A stretch of 64,000 nt of DNA, taken from IMG/VR virus record IMGVR_UViG_3300042307_001412, positions 27,134 through 91,133 of that record. One strand, given 5' to 3'. The notes under the pieces are model-generated. The model ran no database searches. It saw only the letters and a list, made by a program, of their open reading frames with translations, and had not been told where the DNA came from. This DNA comes from a virus. Made by a program: the position numbers and the translations under genes. Shown in pieces: positions 54,001 through 63,500 of the stretch (positions are counted from its first letter, which is position 1; the number at the start of each line of letters is the position of its first letter).

Positions 54001-57000
54001 CTATTGCCCCAGATGAAAGTTTTTCTGGTTTTTCAGAAATTTCTTTTCCTCTTTTTACTCCAAGCTCATCCTCGTCTTGAAAAGTTTCGGCTCGTTCAAT
54101 TTTTCTGTATATATTTGCTCCAGACGACAGTTTTGGAGCTGTGCGCCTTGTTCTTGGGTTTAATCTTCTCTCAAGTCTGCGACCAATTGGGCCACTTTCA
54201 AGAACGATATCGTCTGTCTCAGTTGGCAAGAATTCGCCATCGTCAGCAAATTTTGTAAGTTGATTCTCTGTCATTCTTACGCGTGGACGCTTGTCTATCC
54301 CTGCGTGAAATTCGACCGCTGCATCTTCGATATCTTTAAGAATTGCTTCTACTGATTTTCTGGCAACAACATCAGCTACTGCCGGGTCTAATGATTCCCT
54401 CGACATGTCGTTCATTACTTCTTTTGGACTCTCGCCAGCCATGACGCGCTTGATATCTTCAAACGTCATATTTGCCCTAGTGGCTCTTACGACTTTTCTT
54501 TCTTCGCGCGTCTGTGGGATGCCAAGAACCTCACTTCCCGTAGTTGGGTCTAATGCTGCACCTGCTGAAGTCTTGTATGGTGCGCGCTTTTTAGTTCCAG
54601 GTACATGGTCAGGGTCGAATTCAGGTGGCTGTGGAAGATTTGCAATTATTTCTCCACGCTTTGCAAGTTCGTCGTCAATAGACTTGAGGGTTGCCCTATC
54701 TGTTCCCTGCCAACCTTTTCTATCATTTGCATAGTCTGGGTTAAGGAGCCGTCTGTAAACATCTGCTCTTCGATTAACCAGCTCATCAACGTCCATGCGG
54801 AATACTGTTGTCAGCCGCGGTCTTCCGGTTATTGGGTCGACCGGGTCTGGTTTGATGTCGGCTTCTGCTGGTTGGACGAGTGGGACCCTCGCGATAGACG
54901 TCTCGTATGGGGACCTTTCTAAAGTTCCAGGAATGTAGGGATAGTCTCGCGGTGGTGTCTTTGGAAGATTTGCGACTATCTCACCACGATAGGCTAATGT
55001 TTTATCCACTTCGGCAATTAGGCCATCATAGTCATATGGGTTGTCATCTCTATTTCTAAAGTCCGGGTCAAGCATTGCTTTGTACAGCCGAGCTCTATAA
55101 TTAAGCAGTTCTTCTACGTTCAAAAGATATATTGAACTTAAATCAAACTCTTTGCCAGTTCTAGCTTTATACATGTCTCTGGCATCTTTAATATCAGCTT
55201 CTGCTGGTTGAACCAGTGGGGTCTTACCAATTTCGGCTATGTAGTCTTCGGACGGTGGCTCACCGAAAGAACCACCAGCGCTTATTACTTGACGTTTAAC
55301 TTCTACGTTCTTATCTTCAATTTCAACTTCACGTTTTGGTCGTGATGGTGTAGAAGAAAGACCATTCTCTCTTCTTTGCGCAACGTACTTATTAGCAACT
55401 CTGTCAATTTTCTTTTTTGTCCCCTTTGCGTGCTGTCCAGCACCAGGACCCTCTTCGCCAATCGAGGAAGAGACTCTGTCCAAGACGTCGACGACATTGT
55501 CCTGTTCTTGGACACGCAGAACGATTGTCCCATCAGGCCTTACGTCGACAACTTTCATTTTTCCTGGAGGAAGAACAAGGGCTCCTTCTTCTCCAAGTTC
55601 AGTCTCGTTTGTCCTGAACAGTCCTTTATCACCTTTTGAAACCTGGACTATTACGCGAGTCTTTTCCTTGCCAGCACGAGTAATTACATCTCCATCAGCA
55701 TCACGTGCCTCACCTGGTTTGTGTGGTGATTCATCTGTAATGATTCGTCCGCTTACAAAACTCTGATTATCAAAGTATTCGCTTACATCCTTGAATCCGC
55801 TATCTGTTACACCAAAATAAATCTCTGCTTCAATTTCTAGGTCATCAGGGATTGAAGACTCGTCCATTGCCTCCATTGCTGGAATAAGAACTTTCTCGAT
55901 TTGGTCTTCGAGTGATGCTGTTTCGCTTTCTGGAGATAGGTCGCCAGCGCTTCTTTGTGCTCTTCTGTAACGTCGATTTATATTCTTTACCGCAGAAACA
56001 TTCCCGTCAGGGTCAACAAGGTTTCCGATGTCAGTGAGTTCTGGGTCGCCTAGTCGCTCTACTGCAATAGCCTGTTCTTCAGTCATTGCTAAAGATTCGT
56101 CTCTTTGAATCTTCTTCGCGTAACTAGCGCCAGCTTTATCTGTCTTGACTTTCTTGGTTTTCTTTAGCGCCTGTTGCCTTGGTGGGTTTACGATTTCATC
56201 TATTCTTGTATCAAGTTCACGTCTTTGCTTTGCCCAAACTTTTGCGTCATCAGAGCCTTCAAGTTTTGACTTAAATATTGCTCTCAACATCTTCTTGTCT
56301 TCAAGCAGGACTGATTTATCGTCGGCGGAGAGTCCTGGCTCCTTCAGGGATATTTCGATATCAGCAAGCTTCTGTACAAACTCATCTTCCGTCATATCTT
56401 CGGCTTGCTGTTGCAGATTCTTTATCTCTTGCTGGCGAGAACGCGCAGCCATTTCTTTTGGTCTAAGGTTCCCTTCTGAGAACATCTTTTCGCGAACTGA
56501 TTCGCGCATCTTTTTAACGTCGCTGCGCCGTCTGTCTTTGTCTTCGCTGCTAAATCTTTCAGCCCATTTCTTTTCTATCAAAGCAATCTTTGCGTTGTTT
56601 TCTTTGATTTTTCTATTTAAATTCTTGAACGCAGGAGAATCCTTGCTTTCGCCAGTTGCCTCGAGATTGTCAAATGCATCGTTGTAGGCTTCCCTGTTAT
56701 ATTCGAGACCGGCAAGGGCGTCGATAAAATCGCCATTTGTTGTAGAAGAATCCTGTGACCATTCTTCAATTAGCGACAGCTCTTTCTTGTGTGCTACTTC
56801 AAGTCGCTCTCGCACTTCTGCAATACTGTTTCCAGATAGTTCTGGGTCTGGACCAAGGTTCTCGTAGTAACGAGCCTCAATTTCTCGAAGACCATCTGCA
56901 TCAGACCTTCTTCTAATGTCAATGTACCTGCCGTCAGATACGTCATCCATCCACTCAAGCGCAGCGTCAATGTCGTCACCGTAGATGAGACCAAGGTCCC

Positions 57001-58966
57001 TGAGAGCCCAAAGTTCTGCAGCAGCCTCTAGAGCCCAATGCTCTGCTCCGTACTCATCATTGAAATACATTTTTGGATACTCTCCAGCGAGAAATCCGAC
57101 TACATCCGTTCTGGATAACGCATTTTTAAGCGACTCAAGGTCAATCCCATCGCCAGCCTTTGCCATAAGACTCATCACCATTCCGCTAGTGAGGTCTCTA
57201 ATATTCTCCACCCTTACAGGCTCGCCCTTGTCGTTGAGGACAGTAATGAAACCGTTGGTTCTAATCTGTCGTTCTGCTTCTCGGTTGAAAGCCTGCATTT
57301 GAATAGTGTGGGCAATCTCGTGCTTCATAATATGTCGCGCAAATGCTCGTTCTTCAACCATTGCCGCAAGCTGCTTTGAATGCCCGTCAACGGTAACCAA
57401 GAAGTCAGTTAAAGCAGTTGCTCTTTCTGAATCGGTTTTACCACCAACAAAATCAATCCTCATTCTTTCGCCTGGAGCAAGACTTGGTATTAATGCTTCC
57501 TGATTATTCATTATCTCGGGAATATCAACATATATAACGCTCATCACGCGTTTGCTGTCTGGCGATGTGTACCCACCAGTAGATGCTTCGTCCATGCGTG
57601 GGTCGTCAGGACTTTTAACTTGAAAATCTATACGTGCAATAGTTCTCATATGTTCTGGGTCAGCAATGAATGAGTCAAGAGCCGATTCAAGTAGAGCTCT
57701 TTCGGTTGTGTACCAGCGCTCTGTGTCTGCTGCAATCAAGCTCTTTTGACGCTCTGGAGTTAGGCCTGAAAAGCCCGGAACGTGCGCAAGTCTTGCTTTT
57801 ACTATCTTGTCAATGTCCTCTGCGGATAGTCTTGTGCTTGTATCTATCGTCCATGCACCGCTGTCTCTCAGCTTCTGGAAAACCTCAAATACGTCGTCGT
57901 TTGTTTTTATCTTTTCATCTGTTCTGATTACCCCAAGCGAGTCCATCAGGCTTGCGATGTTTATGTCCTGCTGAGCAAGCTTGTCTTGAGCGCGAATCAT
58001 TCCATCAACAAATACCCTGCTATTTCTGTCGCTGAGGCTCGCTTCACGCCACTTTTTGATGTTCTTGATTCTTTTGCCGTTTTCATCACGCCATACGGTT
58101 CTACCGATTCCCGGTATTGCTCCGTTATCAAGCCATGATAGAAACTCAAAAAGTTTTTTTGTTGTGTGTTTTACACCAGTTTCTTTGCTGACATCAATCC
58201 CACTTGCCATCCTTTTAGCAAAGTCGAATATCTCTGATGCTGAAATTCCGAAACAGTTTGTTCCTGCATTGTCGGTGAACTGGTTTGCCGCAGGTGTACC
58301 TGGTGGGCATCTAAACTTTCCATTTTCATCAACAATGATTCCAAATGCGCTGGCAGCCCTAGCAATTAGAGACCTTCCTCTTTGCCCAATCGTTCTGCCT
58401 GGAAGCCTTTTTTCACTGTAGCCAGAAGGGTTGACAGTCTTTTCTCCGTTAAGACTAAATGGGTCAAGAGTTTGTTCTGATTCTTCGATTATCTCATCAG
58501 TTTTTTGGTTGACCTTATATTTTCTTATTCGTAGTTTTGGTTTTGCTGCGAGGATTTTTGCATACTCGTCAGCTGAAACAGAACGTGGCTCATCGACCCA
58601 TCCAAAGTTTGGTTTCTTTACTGCAGTATTCCGCAATTTAACTGATGGGAAAAGATTGAGGATTTTGCCTTCTTCCCACTTTTGACCTGGAAGATAGTTG
58701 TACCCGTTTAGACGTTCAACCATTCCAGGCGTTCCGCCTTTATTGGTCCTCTTTTTCCCGTCGGTGTCTTTGTATGTCTCGTTACCTGTTGCGCCATCAA
58801 GCGCCTTTACAGACAGCCCGGCGTTTAGCGTTGGCCTTGTTATTGATTCAGTTACAGCCTTCTTGAACGCAATTGCTGCGTCGTTGAGGTCTCGTCTGCC
58901 AGCGAGCGGTGATACAAGCCTCTCGGATGTGATTGTACGTGTTTTATAGAACGGCTTACCCGTCAT
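51068..58966 (-). CDS. Giant multi-domain virion protein with zinc-protease motif
   Basis: 2,632 residues. A Cys module (RCPPGTPAANQFTDNAGTNC) near 215-240; HEIAH near 549-553 with a downstream Glu-rich helix (EHWALEAAAELWALRD) suggesting a zinc metalloprotease; a long helical region with coiled coils (about 700-1000). Tandem units of about 95 residues starting PLVQPAEADIK near 1255 and 1350 follow, then [LF]SSG motifs near 1614, 1649, 2048 and 2295 and a basic C-terminal domain. Probably a virion-injected or tail-associated polyprotein. ATG at 58966, after AAAGGG. Confidence 0.75.
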   Translation of the reverse strand: MTGKPFYKTRTITSERLVSPLAGRRDLNDAAIAFKKAVTESITRPTLNAGLSVKALDGATGNETYKDTDGKKRTNKGGTPGMVERLNGYNYLPGQKWEEGKILNLFPSVKLRNTAVKKPNFGWVDEPRSVSADEYAKILAAKPKLRIRKYKVNQKTDEIIEESEQTLDPFSLNGEKTVNPSGYSEKRLPGRTIGQRGRSLIARAASAFGIIVDENGKFRCPPGTPAANQFTDNAGTNCFGISASEIFDFAKRMASGIDVSKETGVKHTTKKLFEFLSWLDNGAIPGIGRTVWRDENGKRIKNIKKWREASLSDRNSRVFVDGMIRAQDKLAQQDINIASLMDSLGVIRTDEKIKTNDDVFEVFQKLRDSGAWTIDTSTRLSAEDIDKIVKARLAHVPGFSGLTPERQKSLIAADTERWYTTERALLESALDSFIADPEHMRTIARIDFQVKSPDDPRMDEASTGGYTSPDSKRVMSVIYVDIPEIMNNQEALIPSLAPGERMRIDFVGGKTDSERATALTDFLVTVDGHSKQLAAMVEERAFARHIMKHEIAHTIQMQAFNREAERQIRTNGFITVLNDKGEPVRVENIRDLTSGMVMSLMAKAGDGIDLESLKNALSRTDVVGFLAGEYPKMYFNDEYGAEHWALEAAAELWALRDLGLIYGDDIDAALEWMDDVSDGRYIDIRRRSDADGLREIEARYYENLGPDPELSGNSIAEVRERLEVAHKKELSLIEEWSQDSSTTNGDFIDALAGLEYNREAYNDAFDNLEATGESKDSPAFKNLNRKIKENNAKIALIEKKWAERFSSEDKDRRRSDVKKMRESVREKMFSEGNLRPKEMAARSRQQEIKNLQQQAEDMTEDEFVQKLADIEISLKEPGLSADDKSVLLEDKKMLRAIFKSKLEGSDDAKVWAKQRRELDTRIDEIVNPPRQQALKKTKKVKTDKAGASYAKKIQRDESLAMTEEQAIAVERLGDPELTDIGNLVDPDGNVSAVKNINRRYRRAQRSAGDLSPESETASLEDQIEKVLIPAMEAMDESSIPDDLEIEAEIYFGVTDSGFKDVSEYFDNQSFVSGRIITDESPHKPGEARDADGDVITRAGKEKTRVIVQVSKGDKGLFRTNETELGEEGALVLPPGKMKVVDVRPDGTIVLRVQEQDNVVDVLDRVSSSIGEEGPGAGQHAKGTKKKIDRVANKYVAQRRENGLSSTPSRPKREVEIEDKNVEVKRQVISAGGSFGEPPSEDYIAEIGKTPLVQPAEADIKDARDMYKARTGKEFDLSSIYLLNVEELLNYRARLYKAMLDPDFRNRDDNPYDYDGLIAEVDKTLAYRGEIVANLPKTPPRDYPYIPGTLERSPYETSIARVPLVQPAEADIKPDPVDPITGRPRLTTVFRMDVDELVNRRADVYRRLLNPDYANDRKGWQGTDRATLKSIDDELAKRGEIIANLPQPPEFDPDHVPGTKKRAPYKTSAGAALDPTTGSEVLGIPQTREERKVVRATRANMTFEDIKRVMAGESPKEVMNDMSRESLDPAVADVVARKSVEAILKDIEDAAVEFHAGIDKRPRVRMTENQLTKFADDGEFLPTETDDIVLESGPIGRRLERRLNPRTRRTAPKLSSGANIYRKIERAETFQDEDELGVKRGKEISEKPEKLSSGAIERTLKPGDLKKSPTQGFAKKEGRFGEERKAFDVYDIGGESVVFGGPTNDFEMESDTEIKNVPINPYAITGLDRTSDKGQELAEKWVAARAAHLSEGGSPGRSTNVDALLYASVRGDDDAAKEFDRLSEIGLKLIAEEREKSIEGISFSEDDLLQERKEGLDKIGVDDLYLVHETQYDPPLDADGNIILKPLSAYELTSDSGEKVTVQRHTIHFALNHMAGGHIARQQKPGSNVIVVRLRDVLENNPDSVDSLFPVDTVLTPKPGGGIKMPKGSFQVVKTTEDGDSNEMVRTALKELGAKHFFKPGEYSSSTGAESAVRRIAKGEGFNYQMHSNMPHAYIEMNASGTEEQLGRPSTLELWPQELARMSKNAQKSVGISDKFTGTTGVMVGDRFSSGRRTTNKPSKTQRVAGIAGSRATGRVLDAVLKRSGADEDTRERVKYGVNMAGALAAGGPVGFATALAVDVARRAGREVAERGLEEAVQRGKITQNQMDVAMSAVDRVAPNGLPDPVVDKLADAWTIASDFIDERVVTDENKQRLDEFGDIIRGEGAELLENAGEIVGSARDKVGKKFKKLKKKKNTEDGIGEDGISDGPDLAELRSRFGSESLPASSEYDDPFDGYNENDYTPAKTEYDPFGDSAFSSGKRAGRSSDAFRDEYNSRIGISKSTPNSAKPVSGYVVHRSHNEEKKRQIAASGKGNIGSDAIFEIGDNDVVGDGLTALGEIEVILKPEVSNRTAYGRGEALQSAHRPVAMNSNDPDDIADAIMNADGISSKKQNTEAMLHLLGAKMDKNFSSVNASMDENGKMAPVGSVDSSARSHEPFEAQILGGFKKNEVEGIHYPYSKVAKIAESEDISDVVNDRSLASKLEKLGFTPEEVAYFYSISGGKPLNTASMVKLKEYRAAKKIKEKYEGMGVGYVKFAHPQGINIENPRSYDKTASPTTRVDEIIKRNIDAEVEAELKKTLDSIRKSGQLDLMVD
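57308..57322 (-). other. HEIAH zinc-protease motif
   Basis: Codes for HEIAH within MKHEIAHTIQMQAFN, a zincin-type HExxH in the N-terminal third of the giant protein. Confidence 0.7.
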
Positions 58967-58982
58967 GGCGGGCCGCCCTTTC

Positions 58983-60431
58983 TTAGATTGTGTCAGTTTC
59001 TGCTTCGAGCAGCTGGAATTCAACAAGGGACTTCATGAAATCTCCATCAAGAGTTTCATCTTCCTTCTTGCTCATTCCTTCGCCACCGGCAACCCAGCCT
59101 GCTGGGATTAAGTTTTCTTTGCCGAGTTCGCGAGCGCGCTTGAGAATGTGTCGCTTTGCAGCTTCTTTATCCTTTGCGCGACCAAATGCTTGGATTGCAT
59201 TTCTGAGGTCAGACTCGTTCGAAATTGGGTATGAACCATCTGGAAGCGCGTTTCCTTCTTTGGCCATCGAATCACGCTGTTCTTCTGTGAATGCGCGCTT
59301 CAACGCAATTTCTGCTGCTTCAGCTTCAATCTCTTCTGCTTCTTCTGGTTCGTACTTGTCGTAACCAAGAACTTCGCCATCAAGAGCAACGAATACATCG
59401 TATGACTTTCCGTCAAATCCTTCGATTTCAACAGCGTATGAGTCGATGCCTTCGAAGTTGTCTGGCTCAACAGCAACTACATGACCGTCAATTGACTTGA
59501 CTGCGATTTCAGCTGCATCGGTGAAGCTAATCAAATTGAGTTCATCAATTGCTGTCTTCTGTTCAAACACGCTTTCATCGAGCTTGTGCCAGCCCATAAC
59601 TTCTGCAGAAGTTCCGTCGATGAATACTTCGACTGCCTTGCCATCCTTGCCCTGAACATCAATGACGAACATGTCAGCATCTGGTGAGTAACCTGAATCG
59701 ATTACTTTTCCGTCGAACATTTCTTCAGCCATCCCCTCAACACTCAAGAGGCCTGGCATTCCTTTTTCTGCGATACATCCGCCTGGGCAGTTGTCGCAAA
59801 CAGAAGTTACAGCAGAGTAAGACTTACGCTCAATTGCGCAGATGTAATCATGTTCGCCAAGCTCATCTGACTTCATTCCCATTGTCGCCATGCGGCGCTT
59901 GCGGAATTTTTCCATCATGATATTTTGCTTCTCGGCTTCCGCCATGTCCTCTTCATCCTCGGAGTCCATGTCGTCCTCCATCGAGCCTTTTTCTTCTTCG
60001 GACATTTCTTCTTCGTCGTCCTCTTCGGACTCCATGTCCTCTTCTTCTTCGTCCACCATCTCTTCTTCATCGCCTTTTTTCTTAAACTTCTGCATGGCGG
60101 TATTGACTTTTTCCCCGCCATCCATCATGTCTTCTTCTTCCATGTCATCCTCTTCGGACTCCATGTCTTCTTCCATGCCCATACCCTTCATTGGCTTCTT
60201 CTTTGGCATCATGCCGTACATCTTTTGCATGTCCTCTTCGGTCATGTCTTCATCAGCGATGTCAAGGTCTGTTGCCGGTACCATCTTCATCTCTACTGGC
60301 ATAGCGCCACATTTGCCGCACACCTTTGCTCCTGGAGTGAAACCGCACGCAGATGCATCAGCTCCTTTGGCGCACTTGAGCACAGCCCCTTCGCTGTCAA
60401 TACTCACTGTTGCCTTGTCGTCGTAAGCCAT
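58983..60431 (-). CDS. Acidic scaffold-like protein with DUF6582-like C-terminus
   Basis: 482 residues. N-terminal Cys region (CAKGADASACGFTPGAKVCG), a long Met/Asp/Glu-rich acidic stretch (about 60-160), a central strand-rich domain, and a C-terminal module NALPDGSYPISNESDLRNAI then RHILKRARELGKENLIPAGW that matches a domain often attached to phage prohead proteases. A scaffold or maturation role is likely; no protease catalytic residues are evident. Ribosome site GGAGC. Confidence 0.7.
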   Translation of the reverse strand: MAYDDKATVSIDSEGAVLKCAKGADASACGFTPGAKVCGKCGAMPVEMKMVPATDLDIADEDMTEEDMQKMYGMMPKKKPMKGMGMEEDMESEEDDMEEEDMMDGGEKVNTAMQKFKKKGDEEEMVDEEEEDMESEEDDEEEMSEEEKGSMEDDMDSEDEEDMAEAEKQNIMMEKFRKRRMATMGMKSDELGEHDYICAIERKSYSAVTSVCDNCPGGCIAEKGMPGLLSVEGMAEEMFDGKVIDSGYSPDADMFVIDVQGKDGKAVEVFIDGTSAEVMGWHKLDESVFEQKTAIDELNLISFTDAAEIAVKSIDGHVVAVEPDNFEGIDSYAVEIEGFDGKSYDVFVALDGEVLGYDKYEPEEAEEIEAEAAEIALKRAFTEEQRDSMAKEGNALPDGSYPISNESDLRNAIQAFGRAKDKEAAKRHILKRARELGKENLIPAGWVAGGEGMSKKEDETLDGDFMKSLVEFQLLEAETDTI

Positions 60432-60518
60432 AAAATAGAGCTCCTTGCGCCTAATGGTATGCAGAAGGCTAAATAGCCAACTGTTTATTAAATTATTTGT
60501 TTGTAAAAGTATAACCTA

Positions 60519-60535
60519 CCATAGCGCCGCTATGG
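60519..60535. promoter_or_regulatory. Near-perfect 17-bp palindrome
   Basis: CCATAGCGCCGCTATGG: 8-bp arms around one base, between two structural genes; a TTATACT element follows on the minus strand. Operator or short hairpin terminator. Confidence 0.4.
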
Positions 60536-60568
60536 GAAGTATTAATAAAACGCTTTTCTAATTATCTA

Positions 60569-63500
60569 TTAACGTCTTCTTTGTGAGTTGTCGTGAAGCT
60601 GAAGAAGTTTTGTCCATTGAGTTGGAGACAAGAATCCTTTGGCTTTGAATTGAGAAACAAGGCTTTGAGCAAATCCACTCCATTTGGCATTTTCTGCCCA
60701 GCCCATTATTTCTTTTTGCATTCTTGGGGTTATGTTTTCTGGGGCTCCGTTGTTTTCTCGCCCGGAAGAGAGTTTTGTAACTGCTTCCTGACCAGAATTG
60801 GTTATTCTGCGAGCGGCTCTTCTTCCACTGCTCATAGAACCTCCACCCTTGACTGAGTCAACGGTTTCGCTTAAGTCGTACTTCTTGTTGAGTCTGTCAA
60901 CTATTTCCTGAACTTCTTCATCAGAGTAACGAAGCGCTTTTCCAACACGAGGGCTGAATTTTGGCTGCTTGCCTTGTTCAAAGGTCTTTAGACGGCTGAT
61001 TATCTTTGCCGCACCAAGCACCTCATCGATATCGTCCCACTTAACCTTTTTGCCACTTCTTTCAACGGCGTCAACAACGTTTCTCCAGAGCGAGAATTGG
61101 GGAATTGAGTTGTCAAACTTGGTGCCGTCTTCACCGAATACTTCGCCAGCGCTTGGGATTATGCCTTGATTAACAAGTTGTTCAACTATTCCTGTTGGGA
61201 CGCCTTCTTGTTTCCATTTTTTGAGCTGTATTGGTGTCGGCGTGAACGTCACTCCGTCAACTTCAAACGTCAGGGCTTCAGATAGTTCTGCATCTGACTC
61301 GACGCCAAGTGAATCTGAAAGCGCGGAAACAGAGAATCCGCCCTTGGAAATTTCTTGTGCAACGGTTTGCTCAGTCTCAACCATGTCTGCAGGGGACATG
61401 AGTCCAGCCATGTAGATTCCCTCGTCAAGGAAGTCATCATATTGCTCACGAGTGAGCTGGTTTCCGTCCTTGTCGTACCAGTACGGCTTAGCACCAAAGC
61501 CCCAAATTCCATCAATTATGTCGCTTGTCTGGAAAGGGTTTGAACTGTCAGAGAATGCTCTGTCAATCAAGGCGTAAGCATCAGCTTCGGAAATGCCTGC
61601 TCCTTCTTTGAACATCTTCTCTGCTTCTATCTCGCTTATACCGAGGTAATCTGCAATTTGTTCTTTGCTCAATGGCTTGCCGTTTTCGTCTTTCAGAATT
61701 TGCTGCAGCTTCCTGGCGTCAAGCATCCACTTACCATCTGGAGACCTGTCGTTATTTTCTGAAGTTTTTCCAAACTTTATTTTGACATCAGCTGCCAACT
61801 CTCGGCCAACCTTGTTTCTTTGCAATTCACCAGGCATCCTGAGTCTTCCGGAACTGAATTTTTCAGTGCCGAATTCGTCTTTGCTTGGTCCAGGTCGCTT
61901 CTTGCCCGGAATTGTTGCTGCTCTCTGTCTTACGCCATCAGCAAACGCCTGTCTGTCGGCATCTGACATTGGTCGTCGTTTTGAACCCTGTGTTCTTCTG
62001 TTTCTTCCAGAGCTAAGTCCTGGAGCATCTCCTGGCTCCAGGAAGTCGGCTACATCGCCTTCAACCATGTCGAAGTTAGAGAGGTTGCTAGGTGAGAAAA
62101 TGTCTTCAGGAAGACCGCCCTTGCTCTCTCTGTTTAGTGATACTCCGCTTTCCTCGAAAGACTCACCTATCCCAAAGAGGTCGCTTAGCTCTCTCTCTAG
62201 CCTGTTGATTGCACCGTAGTACATGTCGCTGAGTTTTGCAGCAAAATCTTCCGGCTTTGTTGTGTTGTTGATTGAGTCAACCAAGTCTTCAATTTCATTT
62301 ATTTGACTCTGCAGTGAGGAGCGAATGAACGAATCGTCGATTGCCTCGATATCTTCAAGTACTCCTTGGATTTCCTGAGCATCAAATCTCATCGAATCAA
62401 CGGCATCAGCGGCATCCCCGTCAGCATCGTCTATATGCTTTTGCATTGCTGACTCGAAGTCAACCTTGCCGCCATCTCTCCAGCTGTTTCTGTACGAATT
62501 TTCTAGAAGGCCTATCTTTTCGCGCAAATCATCGGTTTGCTGATTCAGGAGTGCAAGATTCTCTACATGGTCTTCCAGCTGTGATTCGATGTCATATATT
62601 GCTGAATCAAGTCTGTCAATAAATTCCATATCATCATCTGAAATTTGTCCAGTCAAATCATCGATGCTTGGTGTACTTTGCTTTGTGATTTTCTTACCAT
62701 CAAGAGCTGCGCGGATGTATTCATCCCTCGTAGCAACTAAGTCATCGATTGCGTCAATAGCTTTTTTATGGTCTTCTAGAGCAATCCTTCCACGTCCACC
62801 ATTTGGAAGGAAGCCAATTTTCCCATCAAGAGCATCCTGTGTTACTGGATTGTTGAACTGCCCGCTCTTTTCAAACTCGGACTTGATGTCTTCTGGTGAC
62901 CTTCCAGAACTCAGGCGTCCACCGCCAGGAATCCTGCTAGAAACCAAACTTCTCGTTCTTCTTCCAGAAGAGAAAGACGTTCCTTGAGGGACTCCAGGTT
63001 GTGTTGGATTGATTGGGGCAACTGCGCCGTCAATCAAGCCCTCAATCTTGTGGAGACTGAAACTTCTATACTGACCCGATTCCTCATCAAGTCCTATGAA
63101 GTATATTCCTCCGCCCTTCTTGGTCATCATTCCGGTTGGATAAACCATTCGTGGCTTGCCGTTGTAAGTAAATGAGATGACCTCACCGTTTCTGCGTATG
63201 GAATCAAAGTCATACTTTTCAACAGGAACCGCAGGCAAGTTTGCCGCGATGTGCCTTGAGTTTGAGCCAGCCTCATCCGTTCTCTTGAGAGCGTCTGTGA
63301 CTAAGCCAATTTCCTCAGCAGGAGTTTCGTCGTATCTAGAGCGAACCCCGGATGAAAGTCTGCTGTTTTCTTTCATCAATTCAGCCTGGATATCGCTAGC
63401 TTCGTCTGCCCAGTCTTCTGCGCTCCAGTCAAGGCGTGATTCATCTATCTGCGCCATCATCCGGACATATTCCTGTCTGTCTGCGCGCTCTCTTGAAGCT

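Noticed and set aside
59890-60476. Two plus-strand frames of about 180 codons opposite the acidic scaffold-like gene
   Set aside because: Both are reverse complements of the Asp/Glu/Met-rich stretch, giving low-complexity Ser or Phe/His/Leu runs; no ribosome site.
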